Shown piece by piece: positions 33,720 to 47,500 of a stretch of 64,000 nt of DNA; the stretch's first letter is position 1, and each line of letters starts with the position of its first letter. The notes under the pieces were generated by a model that was given only the letters and a program-made list of their open reading frames with translations, had not been told where the DNA came from and made no database searches. Both the position numbers and the translations under genes were made by a program. Source of the stretch: Auriscalpium vulgare (lineage: Eukaryota > Basidiomycota > Agaricomycetes > Russulales > Auriscalpiaceae); the NCBI GenBank assembly GCA_019915015.1, contig JAHBBC010000007.1:310001-374000 (forward strand). The letters run 5' to 3'.

Positions 33720-35815
33720 ATGAGCTCGCACGACAACGAGGAACTTATCGACTACGAGGACGAGCAGGACGTCCCGAATGGCGCCTCTGCCACCGCCACG
33801 AATGGGGGTGCTGCGACAGCGGACGGGGACGACAAAGAGAAGAAGAACTTCTCGGGGATACATGCGACTGGTTTCCGGTTAGTTTGTATCCTTGGAGCGC
33901 TTTGATACATTGCTTAGCGTCGAACGCGTGTAGTGACTTCTTGTTGAAGCCTGAGCTGCTGCGAGCAATCAGCGACTTGGGTTTTGAGCATCCGTCAGAA
34001 GGTGAATTGAACCGCGTGCCTTGTCTTCCGCTCTCGTGCTCATCTGCTCTCAGTTCAGCAGGAGTGTATCCCCCAAGCTGTGCTTGGGATGGACGCCCTG
34101 TGTCAGGCGAAGTCTGGTCACGGAAAGACGGCGGTGTTCGTCCTCGCGACGCTGCAGCAGTTGGAGCCAGTCAATGGCGAAGTTTCCGTCATCGTCCTCT
34201 GTCACACTCGCGAGCTCGCCTTTCAAATCAAGAACGAGTACACGCGTTTTGCCAAGTATATGCCAGACGTCCGCGTCGGCACGTTCTTCGGTGGCACGCC
34301 TGTCTCGAAGGACTCCGAGCTTCTCAAGGACAAGACAAAATGCCCGCACATCGTGGTAGCAACGCCCGGCAGACTGAATGCGCTCATCCGCGACAAAGTT
34401 TTGGACGCCAAGAACGTCAAGCACTTCGTGTTGGACGAATGTGACAAAATGCTGGAACAACTTGGTTAGTTCGACATCCACCGTAACTTCCTTGCTATTC
34501 GCTATTCGTCGCGCGCATCGTCGGTCATTCCTTGGTGTCGCGCTTTACCCGGGGCCGGCCGCATCGTTCGCCTCGTCGCGTGCACCTTGTCCGATCCCGA
34601 CATGGTCATTCATTTGGGTTTGGGTGTCGGGTCAAGTTGGGTAGAGGGTCGCTGGTTATGGAGGAGCCCTAGCGGAAGAAGTCTTCACGTGGCCGGCCAG
34701 AAGCATGGACGTCGTTCCCACTCTCGCGCACCGTTGCGACCCAGGGTCACCCACCAAGCACGATCGTTCGTTGGATTGCGCTTTTATTAATCCTGTTCTT
34801 TCGTGGAATGGACCTTTTACCCTTATCTCTTCTCGTTGATATATCTTGAAGACGCGATATCTTACTTCGACATCGCCCACCAGACATGCGCCGCGACGTT
34901 CAAGAAATTTTCCGGGCGACACCGCACCACAAGCAGGTCATGATGTTCAGCGCGACGTTGGCGAAGGAAATTCGGGCGACATGTAAGAAGTTCATGGCTA
35001 ACGTGAGTACCTCTTTTACGTCGTCTCAATTGCATTCGTGCTGAGGGTGCGCTTAGCCTCTGGAGATCTTCGTCGACGACGAGACGAAGCTAACGCTCCA
35101 CGGCCTACAACAACATTACGTGAAGTTAGAAGAAGTCGGCAAAAACAGGAAACTCAACGAGTTGCTCGACACACTCGAGTTCAATCAGGTTCGTGGTCAA
35201 TCAACACTTGAGGAAGATCTGGTTCTCATGCCGGGATCAGGTCGTCATCTTCGTGAAGTCCGTGGCGCGCGCAATCGGGCTTGACAAGCTGCTTGTGTCG
35301 TGTAATTTCCCCAGCATTAGTATCCACTCTGGTCTTGCCCAGGAGGAGCGGTGCGTCTGCACCTTGTCGGCTACATGTTATCACACTGACGTTCTGTCGC
35401 GTCACAGGATCAACCGATACACAGCTTTCAAGGCCTTTGAGAAGCGCATCCTCGTTGCTACTGATATCTTCGGGCGTGGTATTGATGTTGAACGCGTCAA
35501 CATCGTTGTCAACTATGACTGCCCTCCTGATGCAGACAGCTATCTGCATCGTGTCGGGTACGTGCAGCTTTCTGGTAGCAAAGCCTGTTCTAACAGTATA
35601 TACACTTAGTCGTGCTGGTCGGTTTGGTACGAAGGGTCTGGCTGTGACGTTCGTGTCGTCGGAAGCCGACCAGGGTGTGATGGCGGCCATCCAGGCGAGG
35701 TTCGAAGTTGCGGTGCCGGAGCTACCGGACCACATTGACCCCGCCAGCTACAGTGAGTCCATCGTATGTTTATATGTTGCTCATGAAGCTCATGGCATTC
35801 TTAGTGACCTCGTAA
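33720..35815 (+). CDS. SUB2: DECD-box RNA helicase Sub2 (UAP56)
   Basis: Starts [17 protein letters not shown], the acidic lead shared by Sub2/UAP56. Motifs: [15 protein letters not shown], a Q motif ([15 protein letters not shown]), Walker [48 protein letters not shown] with DECD replacing DEAD (the family mark), [40 protein letters not shown] and [17 protein letters not shown]. The last exon supplies only MTS and the stop at 35813, joined across an intron from 35750. Sub2 acts in spliceosome assembly and, in TREX, in mRNA export. One intron (34465-34883, 419 nt) is far longer than the rest. The middle residue of the P-loop is His where Met is usual. Confidence 0.95.
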
Positions 35816-36467
35816 TCTGCCTGCGATTGTCACACGTACTCTACTCCTGTGCTTCTTGTTATTCGCCAAAACATTTGTGTAATGATAACCCCTGCACGCT
35901 CGGTGTGGAGCATTCATTTTCTAATGTGATGCGTCTTTGATCAACGTCCTGTGGTCTCAGGCTGAGCCTTGGCCACAGCTAGCCGTCCGTTCGGCGAAGT
36001 AAACCGTTCCGAGTTCTGAATCCCCAGCGTGTCAAACTGCGAGACAGCGTGGTACGACATAAGCCAGTGAGGGCTGCATCGTCTTCACTAATCACACTGA
36101 GACACTCAGATCTACTTACCTGCAGCCTGTCCGTCCGATGTCCCGGTGAAAGCTTCCCGACCTGTCAATCTACGCCAACAGAACCTTTCGGTCATGGACA
36201 GCATCAGATTGCGGTGCGCATTGTGGCTGCGCAGACGCCGGAAAACCGCTATGGTCATGCTACTACATAGTTCTGTAGACATATCAGACAGCTAGACATT
36301 GAGAGGAGGCCACACACTATGTATTAAGTTTGGCGCGCATATAAGCGCGTTCGTATGACCCCAAGACGCCACTTGCTAGAGATGTGAATACCATAAAGAA
36401 GACGGGAATAACAGAGATGGACAGAAAAGAGATGTTACAGGACATTGCGCTTCTCATCGTGGACTCT
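35816..36467. other. Convergent spacer SUB2 / PHO85
   Basis: A 652-bp gap where two genes end facing each other; it should hold both 3' UTRs. No gene or repeat recognised. Confidence 0.5.
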
Positions 36468-37875
<1,408 letters not shown>

Positions 37876-38352
37876 TAGGGTGTTCTCGAGGGTTTACAAT
37901 GGTGTGCAATTTCCGCGGGTCTAGTGGGATGTAGGATACAAAAAGAGACCGCCGGTAAAGGGTGGCGGGTAGCGTCGACCGTGAAGGAGAAGATATCCGG
38001 CAGAAAAAGAGAGACGGAGAGATGGAGGGAGAGAGAAAGAGAGTGGTTCAGAGCATCGGGAGGGTCGGGACTTGACTTGCACGCCCAAAATGGCAACTCG
38101 CTTTATCTCCTTTCACCATCGCATTTTTGTCCTAGCGTTACACAGCCCTGCACAGTAATTAAGCAGGATGTACTTGCAGGATGCGAAATATAAATATAGC
38201 AGAAAATGAGATCCAAACGGAATTTATATACGCGAGATGAACGATTCGCTCACTTCAATAGAGCATGCTCCCGGGCCGGGCGCGCCGGGGTCTGGGTGCT
38301 GTATTTTTTGCTTTGCGAGCCATCCAAAAACATACGGCCACCACGACTCGAC
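37876..38352. promoter_or_regulatory. Divergent promoter region, PHO85 / UTP5
   Basis: A 477-bp gap between two start codons. It contains a purine-only-like tract at about 37985-38050 (GAGAGA and GAAAGA units) and a TATAAATATA-like sequence near 38190 before UTP5. No protein binding site is assigned. Confidence 0.5.
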
Positions 38353-40891
38353 ATGGCCTCCAACGCGTCGAAAAAAGCAAAACGCAGCCGCCCCGCCTCG
38401 ACTTCTGCGCTTTCGCAACCCGTCGTTGAAGACTCCTCCGCCGTCACTTCCCTCTCCGCCTTCTCCCCCAAGGGCGACCTCTTCGCTTTCCTCTCCCTCG
38501 CAGTCGACAAGCACCGTCTACGCGTCTACGACACCACCACCGGCCAGAGCCTCGCGCAATACATCGTCGATGCCGCGCGCGTAACCGCTCTCTTATGGAC
38601 GCATTTGGCACAGCTGTCGGATGCCTCTACCACAGAAAAAGACGGCCCGGCGCCGAAGCGAAAACGGAGAAAGCGGCCGTCGGAGGGGGCATCAAAGGCG
38701 GAGGCGGAGGCAGAGGCAGAGTCGGCAGAGGTGGCCGTGCTGGGGTTGTCAAACGGCTCGCTGCTGGTATATTCACCGTCCCATGGCCGCGTCGTACGCA
38801 CACTTTCTCACCCGTCCAGCACGGCATCTATCCTCGCCCTCGACGTCGCGCCCTCCGCGACATCTCCGAGCGCTGCGAAATTCTGGACCTCCGGCGCGGA
38901 CGGGTGCATACGCGTCTGGGATACACAGACGGGCGAGCACGTCTCCAGTACGAAGACGGACGACCGCGTACCTGGCACGTCGCTGAGCGTCCGCCCGCGT
39001 GTACCCTCGTCGGACGAGGAGGAGGTCAGCTTCCTCCTCGCACACCATAACATTCGCATGCTTGCATCCCATTCCGCCTCAGCGATTGCCGAGACACCGA
39101 AGCCGAAGGTGCAGTCCACGTTCACCGGCCACGCGTCCAGCATCCTCTCATTACAATGGCAACCTGCGAGCTCTGAGGGTGTTCTCCCGACCCGATTTGC
39201 CTCTCTAGCAGAAGCGGATCGCCATGTCTACCTCTGGGACGTCCCACAGCCCTCATCCGCGGAGGGCAAGCTCGTAGCATCCGTGCCGCTCGACTCCGAT
39301 GCACGGCATATAACCTTCTCCCAATCTCCCAGCAACCCCATTCTGCTCGTTCTCTCTGCGTCTGGCCGTCTTGCAATCTTCACGCCCTCCGCCGACCTCG
39401 CCACCGCTCAGCCCACCAAAAAGTCCAAGCAGAAAGTACCCACATTGAGTGCGCGCACAACGATCAACATCTCGGTTAAGCAGAGTACTGCTCCTGTAAA
39501 GATCGTCGCGGCGTCATTTGTGCGAGATGAGCGGGGGCGGATACGCGTCGCGCGGCTCGCGGGCGGCGTGAAGCCCGTGTTCGACGTCGTTGTAGGTTGT
39601 TTCATCGCCTCCCTCGTGACGCGCACTATACCTTCTTCTGCAGGACTTCCTTGATACATCGGGCGAGTATATTTCCAACATCGATGTTGTGCACAAGGAC
39701 GCCGGGGCGAGCCTTGCGAATGACGACGAGTCCGTATCGGTATGTAGCTTGCCCTTCGCCGCATACACTCTTCTCACCAACCGCTTGCCTCCCAGGGCGC
39801 GCCAAACCAGCGCTACGTCGAGCCGGCGAGCCTCGCTGTGCGTTCAGGCGGCGAGCTTGGGCAGGACGCCGCCACCGACGACCTGGACATGCGCGACGCC
39901 ACAGGTGACTTGGACGTTGATCTCGCAGAGCTCAGTCTGGGACAGCGCCTCACCGCGCTCAACCCCTCTGCCCCGCGCCCCTCGGACTCGGACGCGGACG
40001 CGGATTCGGACGGCGGCCGTGCGCCGGAACCCGACGCGGCCGCGCCGTCCGCGATTACGCTCACACGCACGCTCATCCAGGCGCTGCACTCGGCGGACAC
40101 GGGGCTGCTCGAGACGTGCCTCGCGCACACGGACGCGGCGCTGATCATGCACACCGTGCGCCGCCTCCCGCCGCAGCTCGCGGTGCCGCTGCTGCACGCG
40201 TGCGTCGAGCGCCTCTCGCGCGGGCGGCGCGGCGGGCGTGGCGGCGCAGCGGGCAGCCAGCGCGCGGCAGGGTTGTTGCGGTGGGTCAAGACGGTGCTCG
40301 TTGTGCACAGCGCGCACCTCATGACGGTGCGCCGCCCCCTCGTCCGTCTTCGCGCGTAGAGATGCTCACGCGCGTTGTTTGATGCAGATGCCCGACCTCG
40401 TCGCGCGCCTGGCAAGCCTGCACGCGACGCTCACGGCGCGCCTCGCGCTGCAGGAGTCGCTCCTCGCGCTCTCGGGGCGCCTTGACATGGTCTTGCAGCA
40501 GATCGAGCTGCGCGGAACCGCGGCGCCCGCGCCGCTTGCCCAGCCCGCGCGCGCCCAGAAGAAAGGCAAGGGCCGCAAGAAGAGCGCGCGCGAGCCGATG
40601 CGGTACGTCGAGGGTGAGAGCGAGGATGAAGGGCAGGATGAGGATGCCATGGAGGTGGAGGTGGAGCACGGGAGCGATGCGGAAAGCGTCGAGGATGTTG
40701 AGCTGGGTGGGCATAGTGGGAGTGAGGAAAGCGACGAGGAGTATGAGGAAGAGGAGGACGAAGAAGAGGATGAAGAGGGTGAGGAGGATGATAGTGAGGA
40801 GGATGACGAAGGCGATGAGGGCCTGCCGCGGTTGAATGGCTTCATTGACGATGAGGCCGAGGATGCGAGCGACGACGCTGCGAGCGACTAA
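38353..40891 (+). CDS. UTP5: U3 snoRNP WD40 protein Utp5 (WDR43)
   Basis: Starts MASNASKKAKRSRPAS. WD40 repeats follow (FSPKGDLFAFLSLAVDKHRLRVYDTTTG, ASILALDVAPSATS with IRVWDTQTGEHV, FTGHASSILSLQWQP with VYLWDVPQP). The Utp12 domain (ITLTRTLIQALHSADTGLLETCL to LVVHSAHLMT, about 40060-40325) continues after an intron with MPDLVARLASLHATLT. A Lys/Arg patch and a very acidic Glu/Asp tail end the protein. Utp5 belongs to the t-UTP/UTP-A complex that couples rDNA transcription to pre-18S processing in the nucleolus. Introns occur near 39591, 39740 and 40325. The region is very GC-rich. Confidence 0.9.
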
Positions 40892-41501
40892 AAGCATTTG
40901 AGTATCTAACATGATGCCGATCTATACCTCCTCTTGATCATCTACGGCCACATTCGCGGGCAGCTATATATATTGCCATTGCCTGGTGCATGATAGGCTG
41001 CTATACTGAAGTTCGCTGCGTTCCAGGCACGTGCACAATGAATATGGGCTCTTGTTTGTGTACCTTTGCTTCTATCTGCGCATCTTCAGCCACAGCCTCT
41101 GGTTAGGCTACGCGCGGCTTTCGAGTGAGGCCTTGAGTGAGCATCATACCACTGGTTGACGGTATTCCCGGCTAAAGTTGCAGATGAAGTTATCAATACG
41201 ATGCAGTCATGTCCGATTCCGAAACAAACTCGTGTATCGTCGCGGTAAGATTAGTGCCATAATGTAATGCGTCTTGTCTACTGCGGGGGTATAGATTTAA
41301 TACAATACTAATGACATCGTGTTTGATACACTATGATATATCATATGATAGATAACCTTGCGACCGACAGAAAACGTGGAGAGAGCGATACCAGGAGATC
41401 CGAGAAGTGAGAGACAATAGAAACCAAGCAGTATACAACCAGCCTTATATCGACAAGAGGAATGAGAGTCATTATTCGAAGAGATGAGGCGTAGATTAGT
41501 G
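40892..41501. other. Convergent spacer UTP5 / histidine kinase
   Basis: A 610-bp gap between two 3' ends, AT-richer toward 41280-41350 (ATGATATATCATATGATA). No gene recognised. Confidence 0.5.
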
Positions 41502-44500
41502 TCATCCACGGGGGCTTGGTCCCGTGCCAAACGTTGTCAACAGGTTGATCAGATCACCTGGATTGTGATCGATGAATACGAGGCTAGCGTGGCGGAGGAA
41601 AAGAGACGACGCACCTTTCCGGAGAGGTTTACTGAGGAAGGCGTTCATGCCGGCACTGAGGCATAGCATCTTCGTCGACTCTTGGCAGTCCGCACTCAAT
41701 GCCACGACTAAAGAGATTGCGTGAGAACGCCCGTATAAGATGAGGTGCAGTAACATACTCGGCAGAAGCTCCTCTATTTTCTGACGACTTTCAAGCAGTC
41801 GCAGTCGTTTCGCCGCCTCGACACCGTCACAGATAGGCATATCTAACTTGAGTGATCAGCGCCCGCTCATATGACAGCAGAAAGAGAGGTTCTTACGATG
41901 ATCGAACATAGCCAAGCTGAAGTATCCCGGACGGTGAGCTGCCCATTCTACGAATTATATTAGGTATATGCGCGAATCGAGCAGCGGATGAGCTTTACCA
42001 GCTACCGCCTCTTCCCCATTGGAGGTAGCCACAACGTTGAGGTCATACCGCTGCAGCTGCTTCATGAGCAGCTTCTGCGCGACAGGATTGTCTGTGCCAA
42101 AGATATGAGCATCGTTCGGCACATCTTCACTAATAGTACAAACCTTCTGCGATCAGTACATTCCCGAAGAGCGTTCGCGATGAGGTGGGCTCCTCCGGGG
42201 CCGCAGTTGTACCCGGGACAAACCGAGCATATGATTCTAGAGGTAGGTTTGTCACGCTGGCTAACGCTTGTAGCAGGCGACCTTCGCGAGGAGGCTTGGT
42301 GATCCGAATGACGCCTGGGATATCGCTTCGTAACATCGAATGGCCCGTGATGCCGTCAGATACTGGCGTGTAAAGATGAATCACTTTGGTGTCTCTAAGC
42401 GTCGTAAGCTGCGTGGATCCTATCAGACGGGCCAGATCCTCGGCCTGAGCCTCTGACTGGCTGTCAAGGATAAGGCACTCGACCGGAGCGTCCCAGTTAT
42501 GGTTGTTGCGAATAAAGCCTTCCAAATCTTGTCCTGGGGGGATAGTGTTCACGATGAAACCGTCTAGCATCGATGAAAGCATAGAGGATGTGGCGTCGGA
42601 TGGTGTGCTGATTAGGATGCGGGGTGGATGGGGCCTCATGAGCTGAGCACGCAGGTTCCGAATGTCCGACGAAGACTGCCGGACATGAGCAACTCGTCCG
42701 TTGTCTTTGGGAATAACTTACCTTCTCTGATTCTGGCGAGGAGAATATCTTCGCCGGAATGACAAACCAGAATTCGGAGCCGTGGCCCAACTCGGAGATA
42801 ACACCGATAACGCCGCCCATGAGCTTCACCAGCTGTCGGCAGATCGAAAGGCCAAGCCCCGTTCCACCAAAGCGACGCGTGGAAGAGTTGTCTGCTTGCT
42901 GAAATGGCACAAACAGCAGGTCCACGTCACTTGAAGACAAACCAATTCCAGTGTCCCTGCATCTCTGTCAAAACCCCCGCACATAGCATGACTGAGCGAC
43001 CACCACATACTGAATGAGGAACTTCAGGTTCACTTCCCCTTCGGTAGGTGGTAGGGTATCGGTGTCCACGGAGCATAGAACCTTCACGGATCCGCTAGAC
43101 GTAAATTTCACGGCATTTCCGATGAGATTCATGAGGACTGAAAATCGTCAGCGGCAGATTGGAATGCTGGCATGATGAGAAGTCACCTTGGCGGATGCGT
43201 GCGTAGTCGGCCAACACCCCTGTAACAAAGATGAGTCTTAAGGATACCGATATGTTTGTGTGACTTGCATCGTGGAACGTTGCGCTCAATATTGAACGAC
43301 AGGTCGAGCTTGGTAGCGGCCATTGGTAGGAGCAGCTCCATACAATCCTGGGGGGACCATCAGATAAATGAGACAAATAGAGTTGAATAGCACACGAACC
43401 GCGATGATGTCTTCCACAGCGAAACTTGTGAACTCGAGTTTAAGCGCTTTGATGAAGTTAGTCCAGGCTTCTGTACTTGCTTAAACGACATACCGGAAGC
43501 TTCGAGCTTGCTGTAATCGAGAATCGAGTCGATGATCTGTAACGATATACATTAGCCGCCTGTGTAGTAGCTAGTTGCGAAGGGAGGTAGGTACCTTCAA
43601 CAGCAGTTCGCAAGACTGTTTGGCCGTTTGCACTACACAGCACAGAGTTAGCAAATCGTAAACACAATTGCCCTGGACATACCGAGATCTCGCTGTCCTG
43701 TGTTGAGTTCTGTGCCACTCAGGATATCCAGCAGACCATAGAATGAACTTCAAACGAGGCTGAGTACACGCATTGCTGTGGCCACACGGCAACTGACCTG
43801 AATGGCGTCCGCAGCTCATGAGACATCGACGCAAGGAAATTGCTCTTGATCTAGTAACGACCGAGTCAGATAATGGAGCGGCAGGGGATTCAACAACGCC
43901 AGCGTACCTTTGTTGCCTTCAAAGCGTCTTCGCGACTTCGCCTCGCCGCCTCGAGGGCCTCTTTTTGAGCCGAGATCATCTTGAGATTTTCTCGTGTGCC
44001 GGCTTGCACCGATCGGAAGAGGAGAGCATTGGCGACGCTGATGTTCGCTTGTTGACAGAGAAGGGTGAGCAGCGTAACCGTGTTCGATGAGAACGCATAT
44101 TTCGACGCCAGATACAGGGCACCAAACGTTTGACCGCGATTACTGAAGATAGGCAAACACACCACGGAACGATGTGGGCTTTGCTGTGCTTCTGAGGCAA
44201 ACCGTGAGTCCGAGGTCACGTCATCGTAGGACACCCGATCCTTGCTGTTGAGAGCTAGCCACAGACGTGAACATGGGGAGTGCAGGACAGGACGAGTACG
44301 TACAGTGCTGGATTATAGCTTTCTGCAAGGGGTCTGAAATCTCCCGTATTGAACGCGGATTCCTTTCAAGCGGATACAGCCATCAATTGGCGTTTAAAGA
44401 CAGGATGATGAAAATTCGTACTCGTAGACTTTGCAAGGCCCCGGAGGAACCATACTTGTCGCTATAGAGTATTCTCCGCCAGAGCCAGTGACCACCACAC

Positions 44501-47500
44501 ATACATTCTGTGCGCCGGAGGTTTCTGCGCGCAAAAATCAGACTTGTAGCGATATTACTGAGATAAAGACGTACCCGTAGCGATCTCCGTAAGGCGTTGC
44601 AAGGCTGGAGAGAGTGACAGTCAATGACTATGCAACATCCTAGAAAGGTGTACTCACCAGAAGATAAGTGTATATCAGTGGCAATTTCTTTACTCCACTT
44701 GAGAACAGACGCAAGATCGGAGGCTGGCAAGGTCGTAACCTCGTCCTCGTCGTTGACATCTTTCATCTCTTCATACACGGCGCTAGGCCCAGTTCCACCA
44801 ACTGCGACACTCTCTGTCTGGACCCCTACATCGTTCGTAAATCCATTCTTCTTGACCGAGTCTTGCGGCCGAACGCCCATCAACGATGTCAAGAAAGATC
44901 TGTTGACAAAGTGTCAAACATGACAACGAGGGGCATCACACAGACTGCATACACAATACCACGAGCACCCCATTGGCTATGTCGAGCGATACCACGCCGT
45001 TGTAGCTCTGCGCCCAAGCCCTCAACGCCGCTGCGCACGAAATGTGCCCCTTGCTAACATCCATGTGAGCTCAGCACCAAGGTGACGGACAACTGGCTTA
45101 CCAGATACGTTGCCCAACCTTCTTCCATCGGCCAATCGTTGTTAACAGCCAGTCTTATCAGGGATTGGTGAGGTACTTGAAAACAATGATAGGAATACGC
45201 ACTGAACAGCCACATCATACAACTTGAAGGCCTCGGTGCTCTCGGTCAACGACGACAGCTCTGCATCCTGTAGCGGCGTTCATCATCGAAACAATTGGAA
45301 AAGGACTCGAAAAACTTACCACGAGAGCAATCCACATCATCGTGTTGATGGGACTCGGCGACAGCCATCTGCCACAGATGTAAGAGACGTATAATCGCAG
45401 TAGAGCAGGGGCACCAACTTGCGGATATAAGACTGATTGTCGTTGACTTGCCTAATATAGCGCTCGTGAGCGTCTATACCTATGTACCCTTCCCGCAAAC
45501 AGTAGATCATGGCCAGACTGTGAAAGAACAGCGAGTAGCGTGTATGCCGGTGACTTTACGCCGTAGCTATGTCAGCGAGAAAGAAAGTATCATATAAAGC
45601 AAGACTGCATACTTTGGATGCCGGTCGCGACTCTCGTAGATTATGAAGCCGAGCTCAGCAGCTTCTCGAGCGTATCCCAAACAAAACAAGGCAACCACCT
45701 TGTTCGAGTTGTCAAAGAACCGGCCAATGGCGCAGTGGAAGCTAAACAAATACCTTGTAGGCATCGTACCTATGGAAATCGTATGTTAGTCACTAAAGAA
45801 GCAGCCCATACAAGAGATTGCTATACCATGTCATCGCAAGGACATAATTAGCGGTATCTGCGGCGACCTCTTGAAGATATTCCTGTTCGGTATTTTGCCC
45901 GTAGTCATATATCGTCTGGGCTGAGGTATGCGCCGTAAACCCAGCTAGGGCACGGATACAGTTGAGCAAACCTAGTAAATGTTCAGGTTAGCTGGGTTTC
46001 GCTGGTATTTTCCTTGCCTACCTAGCGCGAAGATAGGGGAATCGCCTTGCGGCCAGAGTTTGATGTCATTATAGCTCTTCATTCACGGTTAATAAAGCAT
46101 GCACTATGTGTGCAGTGGGCACATACTTCTTCCGCAGCAGAGGTCAATTCATCCACTTCATGTAAAATTAGCATAGAGTCTGGGGTGCTCACAAAAGGCA
46201 CGTACAGTGATCGCACACGAACAGACGCGTCTGGATCGTGTAGAAGCTGGCAAAGCTCGCATACACTCTACAAATTATAAATGACGTCATCATAGGAAGT
46301 TTCGCACGTTGCAAACTTACCGGTCTCCTGCGCTGTTCGCATACTTCGCAGCGTCCTCAAGTCGTATTAAGTTCGCGCGGACATGTACGTTGTCATACCC
46401 GGACACCATTGAACTGAAAAGCACCAGAGAACGACTGCCGACCATGTCAGCCTCTCACCCAGGTGAAGCAAGAGGCCGCATACCACTTGTCTGAATTTGT
46501 GCCATATCGGTCGGCAATTCGGAGAGCCAGCTTGCCCAGGTCAGCGGAGAAGCGATACAGCTCCCTCCGTTCGGCGGCAGCTACTGTCGGTTCAATAACG
46601 GCTTCCTTGTCAGATGGCCACGTCGCGTACCTCCTAGTGCCCAGAAAAACCCGAGGGCCGTTCCCGGCGATATACCGGACCTGACACGAAGGACTGTCAG
46701 CGTGCACTCGTAGGACGTCAAAAACTGAATACACACCGAAGTGCCAGCTGGATTGTCTAGAGGGCACATGAGTCAGTGTTCTACAACGACCACGAAGGAA
46801 TAACGCACCGTCAGACCGATGACGTCGGTGAAGCCCTCGCCAGTACTCCAGTACGCATTCGTACCTGTTCAACCGTCTTCAGTTCAAGTCCAAGCCGGAC
46901 CTCAAGCCAACTCACCCGCGTCACCGAGCAAAGCGACCGCCAGGTCCGTCCTCGGATCGGACGTCCGCGGTATCGCAAGTATCGCATCGAAGCCCACCGC
47001 GAGGATCTCATTCTTCACCTGCTCGAACATGATATCTGCCTGCTGCTTGCTGGGTGCCTTGTCAATGTCGACCCCAAGGATATGCAACGCCTGCAGCGTG
47101 TCGTCCAGCGCTGAAGAGAAGCTATTCCGCATCCAATGGTTCCGCGAGCGTAATCGCAGAAGAAGCGCTCGATCTTCTGGCCGCTCAACCCAGTCAAAAC
47201 ATTGCTGGATGAAACGGTCAGACTCTGCATAGTCGCCTCTCCATGTTGAGAGCCTGAAAGGGGGCAACAGCATCAAAACATGTATACGGGGAAAAGGACG
47301 GAAACGGCGCTTACTCAGCAAGCTTGGTGAGGAGCGAGAACGTTCGATGCTGGTGTGTCTTCCAAGCCTCTGCTCCCAGAAGGGAATGTGCATTGATTAA
47401 GGACTGGTAAGCCAGCTTGATCGCAATGAAGACCGGTCAGTTTCAGTGCTGCAAATGTGTGGATGGTGGAGCACCTCATGAGCACCGCGCGCCCACGCAG

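Noticed and set aside
39813..40912. Large antisense frames opposite UTP5 (up to 200 codons)
   Set aside because: Shadows of the GC-rich, acidic UTP5 coding frame; low-complexity Arg/Ser or Leu/Ser composition.
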